From: Lichenicola sp050954785
GTDB lineage: Bacteria; Pseudomonadota; Alphaproteobacteria; Acetobacterales; Acetobacteraceae
Length of the DNA: 64,000 nt
Direction of reading: 5' to 3'
NCBI GenBank assembly: GCA_050954785.1
Contig: JBPBQO010000171.1
Coordinates: 25,860-89,859, forward strand
A program made the translations under genes and the position numbers. Below are positions 1 to 8,100 of this stretch, piece after piece (within the stretch, counting starts at the first letter, position 1; each line of letters opens with the position of its first letter). The notes beneath the pieces are model-generated. The model saw only the letters and a program-made list of their open reading frames with translations. It made no database searches and was not told where the DNA came from.

Positions 1-2447
1 ACGCCGGCGATCCGGAAGGTCCAGCCGGGCAGGAACAGCTCGCGACGGACCAGCGTCCCCGACGCCGTGCAGTCCGCGATCATGCGTGTCCGGCTGACGA
101 TTTGCAGCTGGCACGGTCCATCAACTTCCGCATATGCGGCGGGATCGGGCAGGGCATAGATGTCCGCGGCCTCGCCCCGGTGAACCAGCGCCAGCCTCGA
201 GGCGAATCCGTCCTGTAGGCCGAGGCGCGGCAGGGACGGAGCGACGGCCTCTCCCCGATGCCAGAGCCAGATCGCGACGCGGGCGCCATTCGGGTGGGCC
301 AGGGTGAGGCGGAACGGCTGGTCGGGCCGGATCGTCACCGTCCGGTCGAGCCGGATCGACATCGCACCGTTATCGACCGCGGTCTCCAGATCGGCCGAGC
401 CATGGGCGCAGTCCGTTCCGTTGCAGAGCGTTGCCAGCAGCGGGCCGCTCGATCGACTTTGAAAGGTGCCCAGCATGACCGATAGGCGGCCGACCTGCAT
501 CGTCGGTGGCGGACCGTGCGGATAGGTCGCGGTCAGCACGTTGCTGCCGTCGAGGCCGGTGAAGCCGGCATCGGCACGCCCGTCCTCCGGGACAGCCGGA
601 ACCGCCAGCCAGTCATGGCCGCGATCCTGCAGCAGATACCGCACGCCGAGGGCTGCGAGCGCGTCGATCCGTAGTGCCAGCGCCGTCGCCCGCCGCCGGA
701 TTCCGGCCAGGTTGCCGCCATCGGCGCCATAGAACTGCACCGGGTCGCTGTCCGGATCGATCGCGCGGTGCAGGTAGTCGGACCAGCGCCGCGGCACCGG
801 GATCAGGTTGTGGTTGATCGAGGCCAGGCCCCAGTAGGCGCCGTAGTTGGGAACCAGCGCGCCGCCGAGCGTCGTGAAGCGCTGCAGCCCGAGATTGGCG
901 CGCAGGAAGGCGATGGTGCCGGTATCTAGGTGCCCTCCGGTCCGGCCCGATGCCAGCGGCACGGCGAACAGGATCAGCGCCTCGCCCACTGCGACCAGCG
1001 CCACGCCGCCGAGGCGTCTGCGCGTCGCCGGGCGCCCCAGCAGCGTCGTGAGGGTTCCGGCGACCATGACCAACAGGGACAGCGAGAGCAGCCAGGGGAT
1101 GCCCAACCTGGTCCGGCTGACCGGCCAGGCGAGGACCAGGCACAGCAGAACGATCGCCGAGAAGCCTGCCAGCCCGATGGCGATCCGCTTCCGGGTGAGG
1201 ATACGGCTCCTACACCAGTCATCTACCGTGAAGCAGGCCAGCAGGATGATTGCCAGTTCCACCGATGCGGTCGCGTACCGCGAGACCACGGCGTGCGTCA
1301 TCATCGGGATCGCGTCGGCAAGGGCGGCGAACGGCTGCAGTTCGGCGGTCTTGCCGACCACCAGCACGACCCAGTCAACCAGCATCCAGCGCAGTGCGCG
1401 CTCGCGACCGCCTCGTACCGCCAGCCCGACGCCCGCCAGCAGCACCGGCGCCGCCCCCAGATAGCCACCGAGCCCGAACCACAGATCCGCCATGCGATCG
1501 AGCTGGATCGGCCCGTGCAGCCAGGGCATCAGCCACATCGCGAATCCCGCCGCCGGCAGCGGCGATACGATCGGGCCGGCATGAGAGCCCACGAACGCAT
1601 CGGGCAGGAAATCGATGAAGGCGACCAGTTGCGGTCCGGCCAGCAGCAGCCCGAACACGCCGCCGAGCGCCAGCCTGCGTGCCAGACCCGGCCAGTTCCT
1701 GCCCTGGCCGACCAGCCGCACCAGGCTCCAGGCCAATACCAGCAGCCCGTCGAGGAACGCGGTTTCCGGAAACCCCGCCAGCAGCGACCAGCCCAGCCCG
1801 AAGCCGAGCGTCAGCCAGCCGCCTGTCCAGCCGGCACGATCGCGCGCCTGCTCGACGCCGAGCAGGATGAGCGGCAGGAACGCCATCGGCTGGATCGGCG
1901 CGTCGGATGCCCAGGCGAAGCTGCCGTTGAACGCGAACAGCAGGCCACTCATCGCCGCGACCGGCCGGACGAAGCCGAGCCGTCGGCCCAGCCCCCAGCA
2001 ACCCAGGCCCGCGACGATCTGCAGCGTCACCTTCAGCAACAGCACGCCGTTGTCGAACCCCAGCAGCAGCACCCAGGGCAGGAAAAAGGCAGCCGGCTGG
2101 TATTCTCCGGCCAGCGGCACGCCCAGCCCGGCATACGGGTTCCACCAGGGCACGATGCCATGCGCCCAGTCGCGCGCCACCAGCCGTCCCAGCGCCTGCA
2201 CCGTCACGCCGGCGTTGCCGTCGATCCAGCCTGGTTGTCCCGGCAGCAGCACCCCGCCCGGAACATCGATGCCGAGCCCGGAGACCAGCAGCAGCGGGTC
2301 CGACGAGATCAGCCCGGCCAGCTCCGGAAGATGCACCAGCACCGGCATCGCCAGCAGGAGCAGCAGCCACGGCAGATCGGGCGATCGTCTGCCGAGCGCC
2401 TGCATGAAAGTGAAGCCGTTCCGTGGGATGCGTGTGGGAACGGTCAT
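1..2447 (-). CDS. YfhO-like polytopic membrane protein (3' end off the window)
   Basis: The minus-strand frame is open from the ATG at 2447 (alternative ATG at 2405, in frame) to the left edge, so about 815 residues are visible and the C-terminus is missing. I found no stop in the stretch I checked codon by codon (1-1080). The N-terminal half is Leu/Ala-rich, as in a multi-spanning inner-membrane protein. The C-terminal visible part has the features of the YfhO family (PF09586): an extracytoplasmic region with FLRANLGLQRF and, near the edge, ELFLPGWTFRIAG, resembling the family's 'PGW...VDG' ending. YfhO proteins are GT-C-like membrane proteins linked to glycosylation of cell-surface polymers; the substrate cannot be read here. 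It is divergent from recX with only 44 bases between starts. Confidence 0.75.
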   Translation of the reverse strand, partial: MTVPTRIPRNGFTFMQALGRRSPDLPWLLLLLAMPVLVHLPELAGLISSDPLLLVSGLGIDVPGGVLLPGQPGWIDGNAGVTVQALGRLVARDWAHGIVPWWNPYAGLGVPLAGEYQPAAFFLPWVLLLGFDNGVLLLKVTLQIVAGLGCWGLGRRLGFVRPVAAMSGLLFAFNGSFAWASDAPIQPMAFLPLILLGVEQARDRAGWTGGWLTLGFGLGWSLLAGFPETAFLDGLLVLAWSLVRLVGQGRNWPGLARRLALGGVFGLLLAGPQLVAFIDFLPDAFVGSHAGPIVSPLPAAGFAMWLMPWLHGPIQLDRMADLWFGLGGYLGAAPVLLAGVGLAVRGGRERALRWMLVDWVVLVVGKTAELQPFAALADAIPMMTHAVVSRYATASVELAIILLACFTVDDWCRSRILTRKRIAIGLAGFSAIVLLCLVLAWPVSRTRLGIPWLLSLSLLVMVAGTLTTLLGRPATRRRLGGVALVAVGEALILFAVPLASGRTGGHLDTGTIAFLRANLGLQRFTTLGGALVPNYGAYWGLASINHNLIPVPRRWSDYLHRAIDPDSDPVQFYGADGGNLAGIRRRATALALRIDALAALGVRYLLQDRGHDWLAVPAVPEDGRADAGFTGLDGSNVLTATYPHGPPPTMQVGRLSVMLGTFQSRSSGPLLATLCNGTDCAHGSADLETAVDNGAMSIRLDRTVTIRPDQPFRLTLAHPNGARVAIWLWHRGEAVAPSLPRLGLQDGFASRLALVHRGEAADIYALPDPAAYAEVDGPCQLQIVSRTRMIADCTASGTLVRRELFLPGWTFRIAG

Positions 2448-2491
2448 TTCAGGCGGTTTCTTCTCGGTCCCGGGCAGGCCATGATGGCGTC

Positions 2492-3211
2492 ATGCAGGAT
2501 GTGCCGCCAGACCACGAGGCTGCCGACAAGGCGGCTCCCGACCCGCGCAAGCACAAACGCAGGCGAGGCCAGCGCCTTACCCCGGCCGAACTCGCCGCAC
2601 TGCCGCCCGGCCCCGCACCCGAAGCCGGCACGCTTAAAAACGCGGCCCTGGCCCATCTGGCACGCTATTCCGCAACCGAGATCGGGCTGGTCCGCGTGCT
2701 CGACCGTCGCATCCAGCGCTGGGCCAGCCGGGCCGCGACATTCGGCGATCCGCCCGACCGGGTGGCGGAACTGGCCGCGTCCGCCCGCGTTGCCGCCCGA
2801 ACGGTCGCACAGTCGCTGGTGGCGGCGGGCGTCGTGGACGATGCGGCCTATGCGGAGGCGCGGGCCCGGTCGCTGACCCGCTCCGGCCGGTCGCGCCGGG
2901 TGATCGGCGCCCATCTTGCCCAGCGCGGCATCGACTCCGATCTCGCGGCCGCCTCGTTGCCCGACGATGCGGACACCGAGATTGCCGCCGCGTTGACCCA
3001 GGCTCGCAAGCGCCGGATCGGTCCGTTCGGCGACCCCGACCCACCACCGGACGACAAGATGGCCGACGATCCGCTGGCCGAGGCTCGTGCCCGGAACCGG
3101 GCGCTCGGCGCCCTGGCCCGCGCCGGCTTCAGCCGCGACGTCGCCGAACGTGCCTTGTCGATGGAGCGCGAGGAAGCCGACCGGCTGATCCTGCACCTCA
3201 AGCGCCTCTAG
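2492..3211 (+). CDS. recX: RecX family regulatory protein
   Basis: A 239-residue protein. RecX proteins are tandem three-helix-repeat proteins that bind RecA filaments and modulate recombination. The basic N-terminal extension (residues 15-30, KHKRRRGQR) precedes repeats containing LARYSATEIGLVRVLDRRI, a recognisable first RecX repeat, and VVDDAAYAEARARSLTRSG, the second; a third repeat follows near residue 200 (RALGALARAGFSRDVAERAL). I chose the ATG at 2492 because upstream residues in the same frame do not resemble the family and the start sits just past the YfhO promoter region. It is not next to recA, which is common in alphaproteobacteria. The C-terminal acidic/Pro linker before repeat 3 is longer than in Escherichia coli RecX. 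Confidence 0.85.
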   Translation: MQDVPPDHEAADKAAPDPRKHKRRRGQRLTPAELAALPPGPAPEAGTLKNAALAHLARYSATEIGLVRVLDRRIQRWASRAATFGDPPDRVAELAASARVAARTVAQSLVAAGVVDDAAYAEARARSLTRSGRSRRVIGAHLAQRGIDSDLAAASLPDDADTEIAAALTQARKRRIGPFGDPDPPPDDKMADDPLAEARARNRALGALARAGFSRDVAERALSMEREEADRLILHLKRL

Positions 3212-3387
3212 GTCGGGGCAGGGTCGTCCCATCACCGCTTGCATGCTTGGTCGGTCGGCGCCATGTCGTCGTATTGCAGGCATCCATTGCCCGCACGATC
3301 GGATGGCGGATCGGTTGACCGGCTGCCAACGTATCGCAATCAATCAGGCCGGCATGGTCCAGGTCTGGGTCCAACAGAGAGGTCGTC

Positions 3388-3702
3388 ATGGGTAGCTTGA
3401 GCATCTGGCACTGGCTGATCGTGCTGGCAGTCGTCCTGTTGTTGTTCGGTGGCAGCAGCAAGATCAGCACGCTGATGGGTGATTTTGCCAAGGGCATCAA
3501 GTCGTTCAAGCGCAACATGGGCGAGGACGAGTCCATGGAACATGGCGGACCGACCTCCGGCAGCATCGCCGCTCCCAATGCACAGGCGCCGCACGTGGTG
3601 CAGAACCCGACGGCTCCTGCCTACCAGCCCGCCGCCGTTCAGCCTGCACCGTATCCGGCTGCCGGCAGCGCGCCGGTCGAGCCGGTTCGTCACCAGACCT
3701 AG
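3388..3702 (+). CDS. tatA: Sec-independent translocase component TatA
   Basis: A 104-residue protein with the standard TatA plan: short N-terminus (MGSLSIWHWLIVLAVVLLLF) forming one membrane helix, a glycine hinge (FGGSSK), then the amphipathic helix ISTLMGDFAKGIKSFKRNM. A low-complexity Pro/Ala-rich tail follows from about residue 50. TatA oligomers form the conduit for export of folded proteins with twin-arginine signals together with TatB/TatC. No tatB or tatC lies beside it, so they must be elsewhere. An AGAGGT Shine-Dalgarno precedes the ATG. The family FGxxK hinge is slightly unusual in carrying two serines (GGSSK). Confidence 0.9.
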   Translation: MGSLSIWHWLIVLAVVLLLFGGSSKISTLMGDFAKGIKSFKRNMGEDESMEHGGPTSGSIAAPNAQAPHVVQNPTAPAYQPAAVQPAPYPAAGSAPVEPVRHQT

Positions 3703-3732
3703 TTCCGGAACCGGTCGACCTCCGTTGGCCGG

Positions 3733-4425
3733 ATGGACGCGATGAACGAGGCTGCTCATGCGGTTAGCCAGCCTCGGTCTACATCCGACGAAGCCTGGGC
3801 GGCGGCGGTCGACGAGATCGTTGCCGCCGGCAGACGGATGGACCGGCACGGCTGGGTTCCGGCGACAGCCGGCAACATCAGCCGTCGCCTGGCCGACGGA
3901 CGGATCGCCATCACCCGGAGCGGTTGTCACAAAGGCTTCCTGACGACGCGGGATGTTATCGAGGTCGATCTTGATGGCCGTCCGGCCACCATTGGCGATC
4001 GCCCAAGTGCCGAAACGAGATTGCATACCGATCTATATCGCCGGCTCCTGCCGGACGGTGCGGTGATCCATGGGCATTCGATCGCCGCCACCGTGCTGTC
4101 GATGCATGAGCCGGATCGCCGGCCGTCCGACGGATCCTGGGATGCGATCGAGTTCTCCGGCTATGAGCTGCTCAAGGCGTTCGAGGGGCAGGGCACCCAT
4201 CAGACCTCCCTGCGCCTGCCGATCTACGACAACGACCAGGATATTGCGCGGCTGGCAGAGCTCATCTCGCCGAAACTGGGCGCCTGTCCGATGGGATACC
4301 TGATCCGCGGCCACGGCGTTTACGTTTGGGGCCGCACGATGGACATGGCGCTGGCACGGCTGGAGGGGCTCGAGTTCCTGCTGGCCTGCGTGCTGGAGCG
4401 CCGGAAACTGGATTTGAGACCATGA
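3733..4425 (+). CDS. mtnB: Methylthioribulose-1-phosphate dehydratase
   Basis: A 230-residue class II aldolase-fold enzyme that dehydrates methylthioribulose-1-phosphate to the diketo compound in the methionine salvage pathway. The zinc-binding His pair is visible in AVIHGHSIAATVLSM, with the third His in LIRGHGVYVWGRTM, and the phosphate-binding AGNISRRLADGRIAITRSG segment lies near residue 50. The start could also be the ATG at 3742, nine bases downstream. Its stop overlaps the mtnD start (ATGA), and mtnD, mtnC and ribF follow with the same overlaps, so this is a tightly coupled operon. The upstream pathway genes mtnA and mtnK are not in the window. Confidence 0.93.
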   Translation: MDAMNEAAHAVSQPRSTSDEAWAAAVDEIVAAGRRMDRHGWVPATAGNISRRLADGRIAITRSGCHKGFLTTRDVIEVDLDGRPATIGDRPSAETRLHTDLYRRLLPDGAVIHGHSIAATVLSMHEPDRRPSDGSWDAIEFSGYELLKAFEGQGTHQTSLRLPIYDNDQDIARLAELISPKLGACPMGYLIRGHGVYVWGRTMDMALARLEGLEFLLACVLERRKLDLRP

Positions 4426-4961
4426 GCCGACTGACCATCTACACCGACGATGCCCCCGACCTGCCGGTCCTGCGCGCCGAGGATGTCGACACCATCGCCC
4501 GCGAGCTTGCCACCATCGGCGTTCGGTTCGAACGCTGGGACAGTCCGGTCGCCTTGTCGCCGGACGACGATGCCGACACCATTCTTGCGGCGTATCGCCC
4601 CTATCTCGACCGGCTGATGGGCGAAAATGGCGCCGGTACCGCCGATGTCATCAAGCTGCGCCCCGATATGCCGAATCGTGAGGCAATTCGTACGAAGTTC
4701 CTGTCCGAGCATACGCATACCGAGGACGAGGTGCGCTTCTTCGTGCATGGCAAAGGCAATTTCGTGCTGCACGTGCAGGGCCGCATCTACGATGCGCAAT
4801 GCACCGCCGGCGATCTGATCTCGGTGCCGAACGGGACCATGCACTGGTTCGACGCCGGCGACCCGCCGTTCGTCACGGCATTGCGCGTATTCACCGACAC
4901 CACGGGCTGGGTCGCGCACTATACCGGCGACAGCGTGGCCGAGCGATTCCCGGTCAGCTGA
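4422..4961 (+). CDS. mtnD: Acireductone dioxygenase
   Basis: A 179-residue cupin. With Fe(II) it converts acireductone to the keto-acid precursor of methionine plus formate; with Ni it makes methylthiopropionate and CO instead. The metal ligands are seen in HTHTEDEVRFFVHGKGNF (His, His, Glu) and the later GTMHWFDAG His. The ATG overlaps the mtnB stop and the TGA shares its last A with the mtnC start, arguing for translational coupling. The length is normal for the bacterial enzyme. Nothing in the sequence settles which metal is preferred. Confidence 0.93.
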   Translation: MSRLTIYTDDAPDLPVLRAEDVDTIARELATIGVRFERWDSPVALSPDDDADTILAAYRPYLDRLMGENGAGTADVIKLRPDMPNREAIRTKFLSEHTHTEDEVRFFVHGKGNFVLHVQGRIYDAQCTAGDLISVPNGTMHWFDAGDPPFVTALRVFTDTTGWVAHYTGDSVAERFPVS

Positions 4962-5686
4962 TGGCGGTGCCGTCCGTCGTTCTGATCGATATCGAAGGCA
5001 CCACGACTCCGATCGCATTCGTCCATCGCGTGCTGTTCCCGCATGCGAGAATGGCGCTGCCGGCGCTGGTGACAGGACGTTCCGAGGACGTGCAGGTCGC
5101 GCAGGCGCTGGCCGAAATCGAGCGACTGGCTCCTGGCCGGGATACGCTGGCGCAACTGTTCGCCTGGATGGACGAGGACGCCAAGGTCACCCCGCTCAAG
5201 ACGCTGCAGGGAATCACCTGGCGCGACGGCTACGAGGCCGGCACGCTGACCGGCGAGCTGTATTTCGACGTGGCACCCGCCTTGCGCCGGTGGCACGAGG
5301 CCGGGTTGCTGCTGGCGGTCTATTCGTCGGGTTCGGAGGATGCACAGAAGCTGATCTTCGGCCATAGCCAGGATGGCGATCTGGCCGGGCTGTTCAGCCG
5401 TTTCTTCGACACCAGGGTGGGCACCAAGCGTGACGCCGAAAGCTATGCCGGTATCGTCGGGCAGCTTGGCGTACCGCCCGGTCATGTGCTGTTCCTGTCC
5501 GATATCGTGGCCGAACTCGATGCGGCCGCGTCCGTTGGCTTGCTCACCTGCCAACTGGTGCGCGAGCAGGATGGCACCGAGGCGGGAACGGTTCATCCGG
5601 TCGCTACCGACTTCGACGTCGTATCGTTGCTGTTCGGGCTGCCACTGTCCCGCCAAGCAGATATACGAGCTGGTTCCGGATCATGA
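4961..5686 (+). CDS. mtnC: Enolase-phosphatase E1
   Basis: A 241-residue HAD-superfamily enzyme that both enolises and dephosphorylates diketo-5-methylthiopentyl-1-phosphate to acireductone, feeding MtnD. HAD motif I is LIDIEGTTTPIAFV near the N-terminus (Asp nucleophile, with Glu in the second position as is usual for MtnC), motif II is AVYSSGSEDAQKLIFG and motif III lies around TKRDAESYAG with the acidic LSDIVAELDAA. The start was placed at the ATG at 4961 that overlaps the mtnD stop (TGATG); the open frame upstream of it is an out-of-frame reading of mtnD. The stop overlaps ribF. Confidence 0.93.
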   Translation: MAVPSVVLIDIEGTTTPIAFVHRVLFPHARMALPALVTGRSEDVQVAQALAEIERLAPGRDTLAQLFAWMDEDAKVTPLKTLQGITWRDGYEAGTLTGELYFDVAPALRRWHEAGLLLAVYSSGSEDAQKLIFGHSQDGDLAGLFSRFFDTRVGTKRDAESYAGIVGQLGVPPGHVLFLSDIVAELDAAASVGLLTCQLVREQDGTEAGTVHPVATDFDVVSLLFGLPLSRQADIRAGSGS

Positions 5687-6621
5687 CGACCCTCTATACC
5701 GACTGGCGCACCGTGCCCGAGCAGGCGCGCGGCGCGATCCTCGCACTGGGCAACTTCGACGGCGTGCATCTCGGCCACGCCCACCTGTTGCGTACCCTGC
5801 ACGCCGCGCGGCCGAACACGCCGCTGGGGGTACTGACATTCGAGCCGCATCCGCGCGAGCTGTTCCGTCCGGAAGATCCGCCGTTCCGGCTCAGCCTGTC
5901 GGCCGAACGCCGTGACGCGCTGGCCGCACTCGGCGTCGCTCGTATCTTCGAGATCCCGTTCGACCGCGATTTCTCCACTTTCACCGCCGAGCAGTTCGTC
6001 AACGATGTGCTGCACACCGCACTCGGCGCCAAGCATCTCGCCTGCGGGGCGGATTTCGCCTACGGGCACCGGCGTGGCGGCGACGTGACGACACTGGCGA
6101 TCCACGCGGAGAAGCTCGGCATCGGCTTGACCATCGTGCCGGTGCTGTCCGATTCCGGCGGTCCGCTCTCGTCGAGCCGTATCCGCCGGGCGCTGCTGGA
6201 CGGCTACCCCGAGCGCGCGACCGAGGAACTTGGGCGGCCCTGGGCAGTGCGCGGCATCGTGGCGCACGGCGACAAGCGCGGCCGCACGCTCGGCTTTCCG
6301 ACCGCGAACATCAGCCTCGGCCGGCATCTCGAACCGGCGCGGGGCGTCTATGCCGTCACCATCCGCCTGCCCGACGGCACCGTCTGTCCCGGCGTTGCCA
6401 ACATCGGCCGTCGCCCGACGGTCAACAGCACCACCGAGAGCCGGATGGAGGCGCACCTGTTCGATTTCGATGCCGACCTCTATGGCCAGGAGCTGTCGGT
6501 CTCGCTGCACACGTTGCTGCGCGCCGAACAGAAGTTCGACGGCCTCGACGCCCTGAAGGCGCAGATCGGCCGGGATGCCCAGTGGGCGCGGGACTATCTA
6601 CGAGCAATGCCGGCTTTGTAG
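5683..6621 (+). CDS. ribF: Bifunctional riboflavin kinase / FAD synthetase
   Basis: A 312-residue protein that phosphorylates riboflavin to FMN and adenylates it to FAD. The N-terminal nucleotidyltransferase domain shows ALGNFDGVHLGHAHLL (HxGH-type ATP site) and SSSRIRRALLDG; the C-terminal kinase domain shows GDKRGRTLGFPTANISLG and NIGRRPTVNSTTES, ending with YGQELSVSLHTLLRAEQKFD. The length is typical. It overlaps mtnC by four bases, which ties a housekeeping cofactor gene to the methionine-salvage operon; no FMN riboswitch-like leader is possible in that arrangement. Confidence 0.93.
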   Translation: MTTLYTDWRTVPEQARGAILALGNFDGVHLGHAHLLRTLHAARPNTPLGVLTFEPHPRELFRPEDPPFRLSLSAERRDALAALGVARIFEIPFDRDFSTFTAEQFVNDVLHTALGAKHLACGADFAYGHRRGGDVTTLAIHAEKLGIGLTIVPVLSDSGGPLSSSRIRRALLDGYPERATEELGRPWAVRGIVAHGDKRGRTLGFPTANISLGRHLEPARGVYAVTIRLPDGTVCPGVANIGRRPTVNSTTESRMEAHLFDFDADLYGQELSVSLHTLLRAEQKFDGLDALKAQIGRDAQWARDYLRAMPAL

Positions 6622-6664
6622 GCGCGAGCATAATCGGCTTGGGATTTCGGTTCGGCCGACCTCG

Positions 6665-6698
6665 GGCAGCAACCGTATTGTGTTGGCCCGGTGCTGCC
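6665..6698. terminator. Possible hairpin between convergent ribF and DUF4336 genes
   Basis: GGCAGCA pairs with TGCTGCC around a loop of about 20 bases, in the 90-base gap between two converging genes. There is no T-run, so a rho-independent role is uncertain. Confidence 0.3.
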
Positions 6699-6711
6699 TG
6701 CCTGCCCGATC

Positions 6712-7839
6712 TCAGCCAAGCAGCCAGCGCAGGGAGCGGCGCAGAGCATTGGTCGCGTCCTGCTCGAACCAGACGCCATGTGCGAAGATTACCCGCTCGG
6801 GCTTCAGGTCGAGCAACCGCAAGGCCGCTTTCGCGGCGAACTCCTTTTTCAGCTTGATCGTCGCACGCAGGTAGGGCGGCGGCATGCCGTCGGGCGCAGT
6901 TATGCCGAACAGCCGGGCCAGCGGCCGGATCGGCGCCGAAAGCTTCGACGCCTCCAGGTTCAGCACCAGGTCGGTGAGCACCAGCGTGCGCGATGCCTGG
7001 TGGAACAGGGCCATTTCGGTGAACCCCAATCCGCCGACGACTTCCACCAGCGTGATGCCGACCCAGGCGGTCGGCGGGAAATTGCTCAGGTCGTGATCGA
7101 GCCGGACGCCGCTCTTTCTCACCTGCGAGCGCTTGCGCAGTCCCGGGGCGGACCACGTCGTCACATCCGGACAGGCGCGCTGCCACGCCTCGAGGAACGT
7201 CCAGTGTGCGACGTTCGGCGCCATGAGATGACGGATGCGGCCGAGCTTCTCCAGTTCGGCTTTGATGCCGAAACTGAATTGCGTCGGCGAATGCAGCAGC
7301 AGGTCGCCATTTTCCAGGCGGATCACCGTCATGCGCACCGGAAGTGCCGTACCCATCGGACCCGGCAGCAGGCTATCCACGATGAACACGTCCTCAGCGA
7401 CCGGCTTGGGCATGTCGAGCGGGGGATAGCCGACGTCGCTGGCGGGCGGCACGCTCAGGCCCAGAACCCGTGCGACCGGCCCTGAACCCTGTCCCGGACC
7501 GCTGACCGGGGTGGCGCTGCTGAGTGCGACCACCGCCAGTTCGGACAGGCCGGCGGCAACCAGCAACGCGCGGGCGTGCCATGGCTGGCGGTGCATCAGC
7601 AGTCCGGCACCGGCCACCGCCACTCCGCCGAATGCGTCGAGCGCCAGATGCTGGCGCATGGTCAGGACCGGACGGATCCCGGCCTCGTAATTGGTGAGGG
7701 TCGCATAGCTGGAGTGGAACGTGGCCGCCGTTCCCAGCACGCCCCGCACCGGCGCGGGCAACACGCGGGATGCAGCCAGCCCGCCCAGAAGGCAGGCCAC
7801 GCCGTAGTCGATTGCTCCATGCACGCGGGTCGGGATCAT
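6712..7839 (-). CDS. Membrane-domain / DUF4336 fusion protein
   Basis: A 375-residue protein in two parts. Residues 1-110 hold several hydrophobic stretches (VHGAIDYGVACLLGGLA, LDAFGGVAVAGAGLLM, ALLVAAGLSELAVVALS), suggesting three to four membrane helices. From about residue 135 it looks like DUF4336 (PF14234), a metallo-beta-lactamase-like family: the segments GDLLLHSPTQFS, LGRIRHLMAPNVAHWTFLE and the late ERVIFAHGVWFE fit the family pattern. No enzymatic function is known to me for DUF4336. The ATG at 7839 is preferred over an in-frame TTG at 7872 because an AAGG lies upstream of it and the hydrophobic N-terminus begins there. It converges on ribF. Confidence 0.65.
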   Translation of the reverse strand: MIPTRVHGAIDYGVACLLGGLAASRVLPAPVRGVLGTAATFHSSYATLTNYEAGIRPVLTMRQHLALDAFGGVAVAGAGLLMHRQPWHARALLVAAGLSELAVVALSSATPVSGPGQGSGPVARVLGLSVPPASDVGYPPLDMPKPVAEDVFIVDSLLPGPMGTALPVRMTVIRLENGDLLLHSPTQFSFGIKAELEKLGRIRHLMAPNVAHWTFLEAWQRACPDVTTWSAPGLRKRSQVRKSGVRLDHDLSNFPPTAWVGITLVEVVGGLGFTEMALFHQASRTLVLTDLVLNLEASKLSAPIRPLARLFGITAPDGMPPPYLRATIKLKKEFAAKAALRLLDLKPERVIFAHGVWFEQDATNALRRSLRWLLG

Positions 7840-8100
7840 TGTCTGGGCGCCTTGACGGGATGGAACAGGCAACGACAGCCGCCTCTGATAGATGCGCGGC
7901 CGCTTTCTCCTGGCCGGATCAATCGTCGACGAGCGTTATTCGTGATGACCGGCGGCTGACTTCGTCGTCCCGGACCGACCGCCTGCGGACCGTGTCCCAC
8001 GCTCCCGGCCCCTGGCTGGACGCCGGCACGGCTTGACCCGCCAAGGTTCGGCCTCGCAAAAGCGTGGCGAAGCCGGGAACGGCATGTAAAGAACGGCAGC

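Noticed and set aside
930..2876. A 648-codon open frame on the plus strand
   Set aside because: It is antisense to the YfhO-like gene and overlaps recX; composition is Gln/Arg/Pro-rich noise typical of high-GC antisense frames.
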